The notes: generated by a model not told the origin, from the sequence alone. A stretch of 64,000 nucleotides of DNA from a candidate division BRC1 bacterium HGW-BRC1-1 (GCA_002842095.1 PHCB01000001.1:1-64000), one strand, 5' to 3'; positions 37,875 through 48,087 are shown, counted from the stretch's first letter. Program-made: numbers and translations.

Positions 37875-39272
37875 TTAGAGGGAAAGCAGCTGGCCCGTTG
37901 CAAACAGAAACAACGCAAAATACCAGATGGCGAGCCATCGGGCGGGTCGGCCCACGGTCCATCCCACTCCCGCATAGCAGAAAAGAAATGGCTCCAGATA
38001 AAGTCGCTGGCGCATGGCCAGACCGCCATAAGAGACCAGGAAAAGCATCGCCGCCACCGCGATGCAAATGACTGGCACGATACTTCGCAGGTGGTTGGTT
38101 CGCATGGCGTACCATAGCCCCGCAGCAGCCGGTGCGTACACCACCAGATAGAGCATCCACATGCCGGGATAGAGGCCGTAAAGCGGATTAAGCATTTCCT
38201 CGGGACGAAGCGCCAACACCCACGCATAGGGCCCGAGAAGTAAGCGGGGTACTCCTGCAACCATGGCTTTAAGCGATGCAACCGTGGAGGTGGAACCCTC
38301 GGGCAACAGATAGATGGCGCTGCTCCACAGCTGCGAAAGGGTTGCCCCCAGGGAGCCGGTATAGCTGACGAGGCCCACAAGAATTACAACCCAGGCAGTT
38401 GCGAGAAAAACCCATCGCCGGGGTATAAGCGCCACGCCATAAACACCCGCAGCGACAGCAAGCGAAAGGCCGGCGTAGGCTCGCACACTGGTGCAGAACA
38501 GAGCCAGACAGAGAAAAACCGCGACATCCAAAACCGACCGCCGTCGCAAGGCCCGCAATAAAACCCACGCCGCAGTTACAAAAAGCGAGGTGAGCAGCAC
38601 ATCCTTCAAAACGAATCGGCCCCAGTAAAAGAGGGTCGGGTAAACCGCCGTCAAGGCAGCCGCCACATGAGGTGCGTGTTGTGTTCTGTCTTTGGGTTTC
38701 GGAGTTTCAGATTTTGCGAATACCCCCCACCACAACTCACGCGCCAACAGCAAAACCGCCACCGGCATCCAGACGAGACAGACACCGTTCAGAAAAATAG
38801 CAGCGCCAGGGTGGGGCCCACCCGTGGCGAGAAACAACAATGCGAGCAACCGCTGGTAGCCCGTATGCAATGTTCCCATGTAGGGCAGCGAACCCTTCTG
38901 GGAGATGGCCGGATACCATCCGTTTTGCCAGGCATCTGACAGCGTAGCCCCCTGAGCCATGAAAAGGCTTGGGTCCAGGGAGGCTGGATAATCATAGCCA
39001 AAAACGCCGAGAGTCACCGCGAACATGAACGCGGAAACTAAGGCACAGAGCAAAGCCCAGCGTCGATCTTCCCGCGACATTTCCCGAACAGCAGTAACCA
39101 GCAACGACCCGCAAACAGCAGACCCCACACCCCAAGCCAAACCGGGAATCCACCGATGGATGAGCAAGGCCACAACAATAAATCCAAGTTGGACCGCTTC
39201 CCATCGGGATGGAAAAGCCCGGCTCAGCACAGGTCGTTGTCCGAGGAATGACTCATTTGCAGCTTTGTTCAA
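37875..39272 (-). CDS. Polytopic membrane protein (GT-C glycosyltransferase-like)
   Basis: This 465-residue protein has about eleven hydrophobic helices and an extracytoplasmic first loop containing an acidic residue pattern (FGYDYPASLDPSLFMAQG) followed by an SLPYMGTLHTGYQRLL segment, as in GT-C glycosyltransferases acting on lipid-linked sugars. No closer family is recognised. Its ATG overlaps the stop of the golvesin-amidase gene (ATGA), which suggests that the two proteins are made together for envelope work. Confidence 0.55.
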   Translation of the reverse strand: MNKAANESFLGQRPVLSRAFPSRWEAVQLGFIVVALLIHRWIPGLAWGVGSAVCGSLLVTAVREMSREDRRWALLCALVSAFMFAVTLGVFGYDYPASLDPSLFMAQGATLSDAWQNGWYPAISQKGSLPYMGTLHTGYQRLLALLFLATGGPHPGAAIFLNGVCLVWMPVAVLLLARELWWGVFAKSETPKPKDRTQHAPHVAAALTAVYPTLFYWGRFVLKDVLLTSLFVTAAWVLLRALRRRSVLDVAVFLCLALFCTSVRAYAGLSLAVAAGVYGVALIPRRWVFLATAWVVILVGLVSYTGSLGATLSQLWSSAIYLLPEGSTSTVASLKAMVAGVPRLLLGPYAWVLALRPEEMLNPLYGLYPGMWMLYLVVYAPAAAGLWYAMRTNHLRSIVPVICIAVAAMLFLVSYGGLAMRQRLYLEPFLFCYAGVGWTVGRPARWLAIWYFALFLFATGQLLSL

Positions 39273-42133
39273 CGCCGTCCTCGCGCCCTTCCGTTTCGCG
39301 CTGCACGTTTGGGGGCGGACTTGCTGTTACTCGATGTTCCGGGCGCAGCCGTTTTCATGGTTTGCTGACTCATGGGCTCAACTCCTAAACCTTTCAGCAG
39401 AGAGCCAAGAAGATCGGTGCGAGGTCCATCTCCCGCGACATGCTCCAACCCGAAACCGAACGTGGCTACCGCTCCGCCGCCATCTGGCGATTGATAGAGA
39501 ACCGCAGCAAATTTCTCGGCGTCAGCCTGTTCTGAAGAGAAACTCAAAAGCGGTTTGGCCCCAGCTTGAGCGGTCAAAGCATCTGCCGCGTAGTTCGTCT
39601 CAAAGGGCGCTGTACCGGCATCAATCTCAACCGTCGCGCTGGATAGCAGTTCCCCTTCGACGGGCTTCACCGCCAGAGTTTCCGAATCCGTGGAGGCCAG
39701 CCCTACACCCAGCACGACCCGCGAAAATGCACGGCTCTCGGGCAATGATCGGGAAGTCGGGCCATCAAGCGCCGAGACCAGATCCGTTCCGCTCACGACC
39801 AATGCTCCCCCACCTTGCACGCGTTTCGTCAGGCGTTCCAAAAGAGCCGTTGAAAACTGAACTTCTCCCGCCGGCTGGCGTCCCGTCATTATAAAAACAA
39901 CCGAGGGTTCGGGCTTACCAGATCGTTGTTTGCGCGATTCGTAGTCAGCCATGGCGCAACTTTCGAAGGCATATCCCGATTTGGCGAGAGCCCTCCCCAC
40001 CTCGGCAATCTGGTTGCCCGGATTCATCAACCGGGGAACAACGCGCACAAGAGCCCCGCCCCGCCCATAAATAGATCCGAGATACGCGTCCGCTTTCTGG
40101 TTCAGCGCCAGGCTTTCATCCAGAACCGTGAAACCCCCGACTAACAAGGCCACGGACGTGCCTTCAACGGCGGGAGTGGCAACGCCCATGACACCGCTGG
40201 GGCGACTGACGCCCCCCTTATTATAAGCCGACACCTGGAAGAAGTTGGACTCTCCGGCCACAAGACCGTCCCACCTCACCCGCGTGCCTGTGGTAATTTC
40301 CACACCACCGTCGAAGGCGAGTCCGTCGACGGAATGATGCACGCGGAAACCACGGGGTTCGCCTCCAGCCAGGGGCGAAGTTGTGGGCGCATCCCATCGC
40401 ACCATCACCGATGACGATGACACAACATCCACCGCCAACAGTCGGGGCGAAGCCGGCTGCAAAACGAACGTGGGTTTGGCTGGATCATGCTCCATAAAGA
40501 AATCTCCCACCGCCCGATAGACCGCTCTGGCAAAAGCCATGCGAACCTTCGGCGATCGGAGCAAACGCGCATCTTCGGCGTTATCATGAAAGGCCACTTC
40601 CGAGATCGTAGCCGCCATCTCATTGTTGAGATAGTCACGGCGGATTTCCCCGAAGTTAATGTGAGAATCGGTCAGTTTGCGCCGCTCCGTCCAGGTCATG
40701 CCTTCGGTTAACAGGCCCGGATCGGTCATCTCGCGATTAATAGCCCGGGCAACTTTTTCCGCCCACTGGACCTGCAAATCGGTTTGAAACTCCGCATCGT
40801 GATTAAACAGACCAACCACGCCTCGCCCCCCCGACGCGTTGGAATGGAAACCATGATAGATCCGATCAAAGAACGTTCCGGATGTCTCGCGGTTCATGTG
40901 CGCGCTCATGCGCGGCGGAGTCCCCACGTTGTTCGACTGATCTTCTGCTCCATCCACAGCATCAAATAAGGGAGCCGTACCCTGCCCCATGGCACGCTCG
41001 GCCCAGTAGGAAGCCGGCTCTTGTTCGCGAGGCCAGCCCGACGCCCCACCACCCCGATTAACATCGCCCATGCCATTGCCAAAACGTACAGCATCGGCCA
41101 CAACCACACGATGCCCGTCTGCCAGAGCAGGGTCATCGACACGACTTGTCACTTCCACGAATCCACCTCGTCCGCGGTTAAAGTAATATTCTCCAATGTA
41201 AACCCATCCCCTGCCCACCATGCGATGATCCACCTGCACCTCGGTCACTCCACCAGCATGGGCCACGCGATAAGTCTGCAACACGCGATCAGCCCCATCC
41301 CGTGCCCAGACATAAACCGGATATATGTCTGACTTCGGAAAGGTCGGAGCAAATCTGGCTGTTGCTGAATCGTCGAGCGAGGCGATGGCAAAACGGTAAG
41401 GCACCGAGTCATAAGACCTGCCAAAGTACAGCGTGGACGTGGAGTCGTACCAGGGCCCCTGGAATCGAACGAGTGGTGAACTGTTGTCCAGCACTCTCTC
41501 CGCAGATTGCACACCGACCGGCCGCAGCGGAACCACGGTTGCCCCGGCGCGGAAAACGTCATCCACAAACAGACTATTCTGATCGAGATTGCCCATATCC
41601 TCCACCATGCCATGGGTCAAAGGACGCTGTGTATACCAGAGCGATGTGGTGGTGTGCCAGGTCCAGCCGTGACCACCGGAGGCGAAGACAATCCGTCCCG
41701 TCAAACTTCCCTCGGGACGGCGCGACACCCTGCCATACGCGCCGGATTGAACGGTCTGGGTCGTATTCCCATCGCTCTCGATCTCACGAAACAATGTCGG
41801 GCTGGATGTGAGATCCTCGGGTTCATCGTCAGCGAATCTGCTGAGTGCAACACCCTTGCGCCAGGTGGCTTCTGCCTCGGCAGTGGCAGACAGCGCCGGT
41901 TGCGTGGAAATTTCATCAGGCGATGTCGTGGCAGTGACGCTGGTTTCGATCGCCACTTCCGAGGCCAAAACAGACGAGGTCATTGTATCGGCCAACGACT
42001 GAGTCGTTTCCCCCGTGGCAATCAACGGCACACAAAACAGCGCCAACCAAAGCCCTCTCAACAAAGAGCTTTCCGACCGCTTCCCCTCCCTCGATCGAAA
42101 ATCTTCAATTTGAGTGAAAAGATTTATGAGCAT
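39269..42133 (-). CDS. Secreted N-acetylmuramoyl-L-alanine amidase with golvesin-like and fibronectin-III domains
   Basis: About 950 residues; ATG 42133 was chosen although the ribosome-binding site is weak and other starts up to 42172 exist. A signal-like helix (LWLALFCVPLIATGE) is followed by a long low-complexity stretch. The Amidase_3 zinc fold is split: IVFASGGHGW carries the first His, then a golvesin C-terminal-like domain of about 130 residues is inserted (IYPVYVWARDG, GWVYIGEYYFNRG, VVVADAVRFG), and the amidase resumes at SAHMNRETSGTFF and ISEVAFHDNAEDARLL. A fibronectin-III domain (SVMVRWDAP...) and a beta/alpha C-terminal region follow. It should cut peptidoglycan side chains. Confidence 0.72.
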   Translation of the reverse strand: MLINLFTQIEDFRSREGKRSESSLLRGLWLALFCVPLIATGETTQSLADTMTSSVLASEVAIETSVTATTSPDEISTQPALSATAEAEATWRKGVALSRFADDEPEDLTSSPTLFREIESDGNTTQTVQSGAYGRVSRRPEGSLTGRIVFASGGHGWTWHTTTSLWYTQRPLTHGMVEDMGNLDQNSLFVDDVFRAGATVVPLRPVGVQSAERVLDNSSPLVRFQGPWYDSTSTLYFGRSYDSVPYRFAIASLDDSATARFAPTFPKSDIYPVYVWARDGADRVLQTYRVAHAGGVTEVQVDHRMVGRGWVYIGEYYFNRGRGGFVEVTSRVDDPALADGHRVVVADAVRFGNGMGDVNRGGGASGWPREQEPASYWAERAMGQGTAPLFDAVDGAEDQSNNVGTPPRMSAHMNRETSGTFFDRIYHGFHSNASGGRGVVGLFNHDAEFQTDLQVQWAEKVARAINREMTDPGLLTEGMTWTERRKLTDSHINFGEIRRDYLNNEMAATISEVAFHDNAEDARLLRSPKVRMAFARAVYRAVGDFFMEHDPAKPTFVLQPASPRLLAVDVVSSSSVMVRWDAPTTSPLAGGEPRGFRVHHSVDGLAFDGGVEITTGTRVRWDGLVAGESNFFQVSAYNKGGVSRPSGVMGVATPAVEGTSVALLVGGFTVLDESLALNQKADAYLGSIYGRGGALVRVVPRLMNPGNQIAEVGRALAKSGYAFESCAMADYESRKQRSGKPEPSVVFIMTGRQPAGEVQFSTALLERLTKRVQGGGALVVSGTDLVSALDGPTSRSLPESRAFSRVVLGVGLASTDSETLAVKPVEGELLSSATVEIDAGTAPFETNYAADALTAQAGAKPLLSFSSEQADAEKFAAVLYQSPDGGGAVATFGFGLEHVAGDGPRTDLLGSLLKGLGVEPMSQQTMKTAAPGTSSNSKSAPKRAARNGRARGRR

Positions 42134-42214
42134 GGGAAAGAGGCCTTTGTCTGGAGAGATGAGGTAAACCAAAACGGCCCTGTCATCCTTGAATTCCCGA
42201 TGCCTTGCCCGCTA

Positions 42215-42268
42215 CAAAAAAAGCCGCCGGACCCTGATTCTCTTGGAAGAGAACGGGCCCGACGGCTT
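42215..42268 (-). terminator. Intrinsic terminator of the coiled-coil protein gene
   Basis: A two-part stem (AAGCCGCCGG with the CCCGACGGCTT side, plus inner TTCTCTT with AAGAGAA) lies 60 bases past the stop of the 42328 gene. On the minus strand it is followed by a TTTTTTT run. Confidence 0.8.
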
Positions 42269-42327
42269 CTTATCGCACGTCCGGCGCGAGCTGAGCGGGC
42301 TTCCCCACTCGCTGCCCGACCGTTAAG

Positions 42328-44772
42328 TTACGAGACGTACGAGTACTGGAAATGCCCGGGAACCCACTGATACCGAGTTACGTCGTGGCAATCCGTGTAA
42401 CCATAGTCGCGGAAGTACCCACCGTCAACCTGCACGGTTTCCCAGCAGCATCCGTTCCAAATGGTTTCATAAACCGGCTCAATCCAGACCGGAACGTTGT
42501 TGCACTCGCGCACGCTGTAAGGGGCCCAGAAACCCGGCACCCAAATGCGGGCGCCGCCGTAGTCGATGCAGCCGTCGATCCATCCGTAGCCGTAGCTATA
42601 ATAGCGGCCCGATACAGACACACCGTCGAAACCGCCGTAGCGCACGTGGCCGATATTCAGGAAAGCGGTCGTTGCGTAGCTGTGGTCATAGTACCGGCGA
42701 CCATCCCAGTAGTTCCACTGGAACGAACCGTAGTTGGGATAATAGCCGGGGTTAACCACTGGCGGGAGGAACGCGCCACCAATGTTGATGGAGATGTTGA
42801 ACACGTCGCGGTCATTGCGGTCGTCGAAGCGGTCCCAATAGTCTTTGCGAGACCAACGATTATCCCAGTTTTTGTTATCACGGTGCCAATCTCTGTCATA
42901 ATTGGATCCCCAATACCGAAGCTCATCGCGCAAAGGGCGACCCATACGATCCGAGTCACGGGGACCAGAAATACCATCCGGGACGCGCCCCTTGCGGAAT
43001 GCATCAAGCTGGTTCTCGGTCAGTTCCACACGAGGGCTGACCTTCACATCACCCAGGCGATTGGAGAGGTCACGCCGTGAGAGCTCACGGGTCTTCAACG
43101 AAAGGTCGAAACCCTTCGCCGCCTGAGGAACGTTCGCACCCACCATGGCCACCCTACGATCAGGCTGCAATGAGGACAGAGCGGTGCTGACGTCTCCACC
43201 CGACCGTCGTGATTCCAGGTAAGTACGCTTGATTTGTTCCTTGGAAACGCCGTCCGCACGGAGACCGGACACTGTTTCCTTGAGGGCTTGTTTATCTGTG
43301 GTTTGACGCAAGCGCTGAAGGTTGGCATCATCACGACGCCCTTCACGCAAGGCACTGATTGCCTTGGTGCGTTCGTCTACAGACACTTTCTGTTCTTCGA
43401 CGCGAGCTTCCCGGGATTTCTTGATTTCTTCAACGCGTTGATCTTGTTGCTTTACCACGTCCTCGCGCTTGGTACGAATCTCTCTGGTCTTCGCCACCTC
43501 AGCTTCACGGCGTCCTTCAAGCCTCTTCTCGAGGTCGTTGCGCTGAACTTCACGCTCCGCCCGGATCTTTTCGAGACGTTGTTGCGCGGCTGCCGCCTTA
43601 TCACTCGTGGGCGTTTCGCCGGGCTTGGGCCTGACATTCTGATCGGATGCCTCGCCGGCCTGTTGCTGACCGCCGTTATCGCGTTGCTTGCGCAGTTCTT
43701 CAACACGCGCCTTCTGCTCGTCCCGCTGCGTCTCAGCCTGGCTTTTACGCTCATCGAGCTTGTTCTGCTGATCGGCACGCTTCTGCTCCTGAGCCTTGCG
43801 GAGTTCATCAATTTTTTGCTGGCGATCGTTTGCCGGCTGCGCGGAATCGGAAGGAGTGGCGCCTGGTTCTGATGGACTGCGCCCCTGTTTGGCCTCCTCA
43901 GCACTCTTCCTTGCATCCTCTATACGTGCTTGCTGCTCATTTCGCTTGGTTTCCTGCGCTTTGCGCAACTCATCAATCTTTTGCTGCCTTTGATCCCGGG
44001 AGTTAACTGGCTCAACCGACGGCTTTTCGTCCGCAAGCTTTTGAGATGATGAATCAATCGAAGGCTTATCACGGTCTGCCCTAGCTTCATCCGCGCGCTT
44101 TCTGGCCTCTTCTACACGAGCCTGTTGCTCAGTACGCTTGTCTTCCTGCTGTTTGCGTACCTGTTCCAGGCGGCCCTCGCGTATCTGCTGAGCCTTGTCC
44201 CGCTGCGACTGAACATCGTCTGCACTCTGCGTTTCGTTCTCCTGCGCTTGCTGGCGGCGATCCGTCACGTTTGAACGTTCGACTTTCGTGTCAGTTTGAC
44301 CACGATTGTCATCCCTGGACTTACGCGCCTCTTCCAACCGGGCACGCTCTGCATTGGAGCGAGATTGTTGCTGCTCGCGCATATCTTCTATGCGTTTCTT
44401 CATATCCTGTTGGCGCTGCTCATCCTGAGAGGCTTTTGCCTGAATGGCGTCCTGCCGCTGCTTAGCCGCCTGAGCCGCACCTGGGTCAACTTTTTGTACG
44501 GCCGCCTGCGGCGTGTTGCTACGCGGGTCACTCTGTCGAGGATCGGGTGATGACCGTTGGGCCTGCGGCTGAGTCTCACGGGAGCGCTGTTGCGTAGCGC
44601 GGTCGCGCAAGGCTTGCTCACGCTGAGCGCGCTGTTGCTGGATCTGTTCTATCCGTTGCGAGGCAGCCTCGCTACGCGGATCCTGACCCCGATTATCCTG
44701 GGCCATAAGGGGTGTTGCTGAAAGAGCAAAAGCGGTCCCAAAGACCGCCAACCATCCGCCCGATAGTTTCAT
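42328..44772 (-). CDS. Secreted long coiled-coil protein with Tyr/Gly/Trp-rich C-terminus
   Basis: This 814-residue protein starts at ATG 44772 after GGAGAA. A signal peptide (AVFGTAFALSATPLMAQ) leads to about 500 residues dominated by Gln, Arg, Glu, Lys and Ala, with repeated units like QQKIDELRKAQETKRNEQQ and RVEEARKRADEARADR, a rod-like helix. The last about 150 residues change completely to Tyr, Gly, Asp and Trp: RDWHRDNKNWDNRW, then YYSYGYGWIDG and paired WVPGFW / WVPGHF motifs seen at the ends of some outer-membrane-associated proteins. It could be a periplasm-spanning or surface stalk. No enzyme motif is seen and no family name can be given. Confidence 0.65.
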   Translation of the reverse strand: MKLSGGWLAVFGTAFALSATPLMAQDNRGQDPRSEAASQRIEQIQQQRAQREQALRDRATQQRSRETQPQAQRSSPDPRQSDPRSNTPQAAVQKVDPGAAQAAKQRQDAIQAKASQDEQRQQDMKKRIEDMREQQQSRSNAERARLEEARKSRDDNRGQTDTKVERSNVTDRRQQAQENETQSADDVQSQRDKAQQIREGRLEQVRKQQEDKRTEQQARVEEARKRADEARADRDKPSIDSSSQKLADEKPSVEPVNSRDQRQQKIDELRKAQETKRNEQQARIEDARKSAEEAKQGRSPSEPGATPSDSAQPANDRQQKIDELRKAQEQKRADQQNKLDERKSQAETQRDEQKARVEELRKQRDNGGQQQAGEASDQNVRPKPGETPTSDKAAAAQQRLEKIRAEREVQRNDLEKRLEGRREAEVAKTREIRTKREDVVKQQDQRVEEIKKSREARVEEQKVSVDERTKAISALREGRRDDANLQRLRQTTDKQALKETVSGLRADGVSKEQIKRTYLESRRSGGDVSTALSSLQPDRRVAMVGANVPQAAKGFDLSLKTRELSRRDLSNRLGDVKVSPRVELTENQLDAFRKGRVPDGISGPRDSDRMGRPLRDELRYWGSNYDRDWHRDNKNWDNRWSRKDYWDRFDDRNDRDVFNISINIGGAFLPPVVNPGYYPNYGSFQWNYWDGRRYYDHSYATTAFLNIGHVRYGGFDGVSVSGRYYSYGYGWIDGCIDYGGARIWVPGFWAPYSVRECNNVPVWIEPVYETIWNGCCWETVQVDGGYFRDYGYTDCHDVTRYQWVPGHFQYSYVS

Positions 44773-45093
44773 GGTATAAAGTTCTCCTTATTTTCGTGGA
44801 GAGCGGAAGTGCTCCCCTCCGAACCTCTGCATTTCAATTTTACGGCACAATGCTTCGGACATAATGACGCAATGTTAATGCCGAAATCTTTTTTCTGACC
44901 AGTTGGAGCTTAAGGATAATAATCCCAACGTTCCATCCGTCGAAGGCTGCCAGAATATTAAGAATCCTGACCAGCCTGTCATCTTTCTGTACATCCCCTT
45001 GTTACCCATTACCATAAATAATTCCAACTTCCTTACGCTCCCACATTTTTGCATTGCTCACCTCTCGCTGGAATGCGACCCCTCCAAGCAATT
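44773..45093. other. Divergent promoter spacer
   Basis: This 321-base spacer lies between the minus-strand coiled-coil gene and the plus-strand MFS gene. It must hold both promoters. I see A+T-rich patches near 44870-44890 and 45005-45030, but no convincing -35/-10 pair, hairpin or RNA gene. Confidence 0.5.
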
Positions 45094-46338
45094 ATGTCTG
45101 ACAATCGCCGCTACCTGATTTTTCGTCTGGTTTTTTTCTTCATCCAGATGCCCGTCGCGGTATTGATGCCCTACTTTTTTCTCCACCTGCGCGAGGTGGC
45201 GGGCATGACCATTCCCCAGATCAGCTACGTTTCCATGGTGACGGGGGTCGCGATCCTTCTCACGCAGCAGGGCTGGGGATATCTCGCCGACGTTCACATT
45301 TCCAAGCGCCGCCTCATCTGGATAAACTCGCTTCTCGCAAGTCTGGTGTTTCTGGCCATCGCTCCGTTCCGATCCTTTGGCGCGATCCTTGTCGGGTTTT
45401 TCATCTATCAGATTCTCAACACCCCCATCGTGCAGCTTTTGCATGGGTTTCTCTTCATACATCCCAACAGCCACCACCGATTCGGGCTGTTGCGTGCCTG
45501 GGGGTCCCTTGGATTCGTTGTCGCCAACATTGGCATTGGCTTTGCAGCCGATAAAATAACCGGCGGCAACATCGGCTTCATTTTCCCGCTCATGGCAATT
45601 CTATCCATGACGGGAGCGTCGTTACTCATGCTCCTGCCGGAGCTTCCCCCGATGACGGGAACTCGCCCGACTTTTATGCAGGTTCAGTCTTTCTTCTTCC
45701 GTCGACCCGAGGTAGCCGCTTTTCTCGGCGTAGTGCTCCTTTATCAGGCAGCCCATTCCTTCAGCTATACGGTTCAAAGTTTCCTCATGCGCGACATGGG
45801 CGCCGACAAGGGAATCGTGGGCATGAGCTACAGCCTTGCCGCCCTTATGGAATTACCATTTTTCTTCGCGGCAAACCGCATTCTCCGTCGCTTCGGCGAG
45901 TTGCGTGTCATCGCGTTCGCCGCCGTTGTTCAAGCCATACGCTGGATGCTTGTGTGGAATGCCACGGGACCCGGCGAAGTGGTCCTCATCTCGTCGCTGC
46001 ATGGCATCACCTTCGGGTGCTTTTACGTGAGTGCTGTCAGCTACATGAACCGCCACGCCGGGCCTCAATATAAAGCCAGCGCCCAGACGCTGGTCGCCCT
46101 GGCATATTTTGGTGTCGCTCAATTGGCCGGGAATTTTCTTGGAGGAATGGTCGCGGGTGACGGGTGGGTCGCCCGCGTAGTGGCAGGCATGGTGACTTTC
46201 ATCGGGCTTGCCGACCGGGGTCCGCTACGAAACCTGTACATCTTCAGCGCAGCCCTGGCTCTTTTGGCCGCGGTGTTCGCCATGCTCCTCCTGCGCCACG
46301 AGAATCGCGCAAACGCTCGCCTTTCAACTTGCACCTGA
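45094..46338 (+). CDS. Major facilitator superfamily transporter
   Basis: This 414-residue protein has twelve predicted membrane helices. The first-loop region QQGWGYLADVHISKRRLIW corresponds to the MFS loop 2-3 signature (G-x-L-D-R-x-x-R-R type), and RFGLLRAWGSLGFVVANIG recalls the sugar/nucleoside-type MFS branch (LacY/NupG-like). The substrate is unknown. Start 45094 is preferred over 45049 because the protein proper begins at SDNRRYLIFRLVFF; the ribosome-binding site is weak. Confidence 0.8.
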   Translation: MSDNRRYLIFRLVFFFIQMPVAVLMPYFFLHLREVAGMTIPQISYVSMVTGVAILLTQQGWGYLADVHISKRRLIWINSLLASLVFLAIAPFRSFGAILVGFFIYQILNTPIVQLLHGFLFIHPNSHHRFGLLRAWGSLGFVVANIGIGFAADKITGGNIGFIFPLMAILSMTGASLLMLLPELPPMTGTRPTFMQVQSFFFRRPEVAAFLGVVLLYQAAHSFSYTVQSFLMRDMGADKGIVGMSYSLAALMELPFFFAANRILRRFGELRVIAFAAVVQAIRWMLVWNATGPGEVVLISSLHGITFGCFYVSAVSYMNRHAGPQYKASAQTLVALAYFGVAQLAGNFLGGMVAGDGWVARVVAGMVTFIGLADRGPLRNLYIFSAALALLAAVFAMLLLRHENRANARLSTCT

Positions 46339-46404
46339 GGGGCTTCATCGCCACAACAAGAGGCGACAATAACGCCCTTCAGTCAGGGAGAGCATTCGAA
46401 AACC

Positions 46405-46935
46405 ATGGGTCTTTTTCATACTAATCGCAATTGGGCAGCTTTCTTTTGCCGTGTCGCCATCGCCGCCATTTTCATCCCGCACGGCATGGATAAATTAATG
46501 CGGCTGGACATGTTGGGCTGGGAAGGTCCCGAGGTGTGGGCCGCAACTTGTTCGCGGCTTCTTGATTTTGCATTCATTCCGGTGGCCTATCGCCCGATCC
46601 TCGCACAGATAAGCGCCTGGATTGAAATCGTGGCGGCGGCCAGTTGCGTGTTGGGGCTGCTGGTTCGCATCTGCATCATCCCGCTAATCTTCAACATGGC
46701 CGGAGCGCTCGCTCTGATTCACTGGACGAATGGTTTCTGGAGTAATCACACGCTGAACGGCATTCCTGCTCCGGGGTTTGAGTATCCTCTCGTAATCATC
46801 CTCATCTGCGTAGGCCTCTTCTTCAGCGGAGCCGGTTCTCTGTCCATCGACAAGTTGGTGTCCGGTGATCCCGACTTTGAGTACGAGGAAGAATACGAAT
46901 ACGATTATGATTACGAACCGACACCCCGCCGCTGA
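46405..46935 (+). CDS. DoxX-family membrane protein
   Basis: This 176-residue protein has four membrane helices. RVAIAAIFIPHGMDKLMRL is the typical first DoxX segment and EIVAAASCVLGLLVRI the second. The C-terminus ends with an acidic, tyrosine-rich tail (EYEEEYEYDYDYE) not usual for the family. DoxX proteins are associated with redox or thiosulfate metabolism in some species, but most are uncharacterised. It follows the MFS gene by 66 bases. Confidence 0.78.
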   Translation: MGLFHTNRNWAAFFCRVAIAAIFIPHGMDKLMRLDMLGWEGPEVWAATCSRLLDFAFIPVAYRPILAQISAWIEIVAAASCVLGLLVRICIIPLIFNMAGALALIHWTNGFWSNHTLNGIPAPGFEYPLVIILICVGLFFSGAGSLSIDKLVSGDPDFEYEEEYEYDYDYEPTPRR

Positions 46936-46957
46936 TTAAACACATCGGCTCGTGCGG

Positions 46958-47932
46958 TTACAACAGCCCGATCCAGAAGGGCATTGTTAGAAGCGAGACT
47001 ATGTAAGTGGCGAACAAGATCAGCGCCACCAGGCTCGTATTTCCGCCGTAACGCTTGGCCGCCAGAGTGTTGTTGGTTGCGGGGGGAGCTGCCGCTTCGA
47101 TGAGGATGATCAGGTTGTAAACCGGGTCCCAACCTCCGCGCCACTTCAGCCACAGCAATGCCCCCAAGGGTAGCAGAACCATTTTCACGAGGATAACCAA
47201 TACCACCGCTCGAGGATCAAAATCCCGCGACCAATGTGCCCCGGCCAACGCCCCCCCGAGCACGATCATGGCCAGAGGTATAGTGGCATCTCCAATGGTA
47301 CGAGTAACGTTGAGTACGAACGGGGTCATCGTCCAGCCGTAGTGCAACGCCACCGCTTTCAAAATGACTCCCACAAAACAAGCCATGACGGGGGGCGAGG
47401 GAATGCGCTTTATCAAGTCGATCGCCCGCACCCTGTTTCCACCGCCAGCGGCCAGCAAAAACGCTCCCACCGTCCATAACAGTGGGTTGAAAAACATAAC
47501 GAAACTTCCAATGTAGAACTGCGCCTTTTCCCCATCGGCCTTGCTGAGCAGAGCCAGCGCCAGCGGCAGGGGGAGATAAACGTTGTTCTGTAATCCACTG
47601 AGGGCCATGACGGTTCCACGGTGACTTCGTACACGGAAGAGACGGTGGCCGACAAATGCCAGCAGGGCACCAAAAGCGAACAGCACCACCTGCACCCCGC
47701 CCGACCGCGCAATGTACACGAACCGATCGGGCGAATACTGGGTGTACATGGCATAGAAAAGGGTGCAGGGAAGGATGAAATCCACCAACACACGGGTCAG
47801 TTCCCCCATCCCCGAATCGGTCAGCAGGTTGCGTTTACGACTCGCAAAACCAATGACCCCCATGATGAAAACGGCGCCAATGGCAGGCACGGCTGCACCT
47901 ATATCAATACCCTGCACGGGCGAAGCTCCCAT
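46958..47932 (-). CDS. AEC-family (auxin efflux carrier type) transporter
   Basis: This 324-residue protein has ten hydrophobic helices in two five-helix halves. The first half contains LVDFILPCTLFYAMY and GLQNNVYLPLPLALAL with the family NN pair, and the second half contains TIPLAMIVLGGALAG and EAAAPPATNNTLAAKRYGG, the paired crossover motifs. Bacterial members carry malate, malonate or amino-acid derivatives; the substrate is unknown. It converges with the DoxX gene. Confidence 0.88.
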   Translation of the reverse strand: MGASPVQGIDIGAAVPAIGAVFIMGVIGFASRKRNLLTDSGMGELTRVLVDFILPCTLFYAMYTQYSPDRFVYIARSGGVQVVLFAFGALLAFVGHRLFRVRSHRGTVMALSGLQNNVYLPLPLALALLSKADGEKAQFYIGSFVMFFNPLLWTVGAFLLAAGGGNRVRAIDLIKRIPSPPVMACFVGVILKAVALHYGWTMTPFVLNVTRTIGDATIPLAMIVLGGALAGAHWSRDFDPRAVVLVILVKMVLLPLGALLWLKWRGGWDPVYNLIILIEAAAPPATNNTLAAKRYGGNTSLVALILFATYIVSLLTMPFWIGLL

Positions 47933-48087
47933 CGATCAGATTACTAAAAACCAACTGCAGATTCAGCTATCCTTCAAAGCCGCGTCAAGAACGCTCTCCG
48001 GGCTTTGTCATCGCCCTCGTTACTTTAATCTTGTGAAAAAACCATCAATCCCCCCTGCTTAAACCTTGGGAGGACGAAGACGACAAC

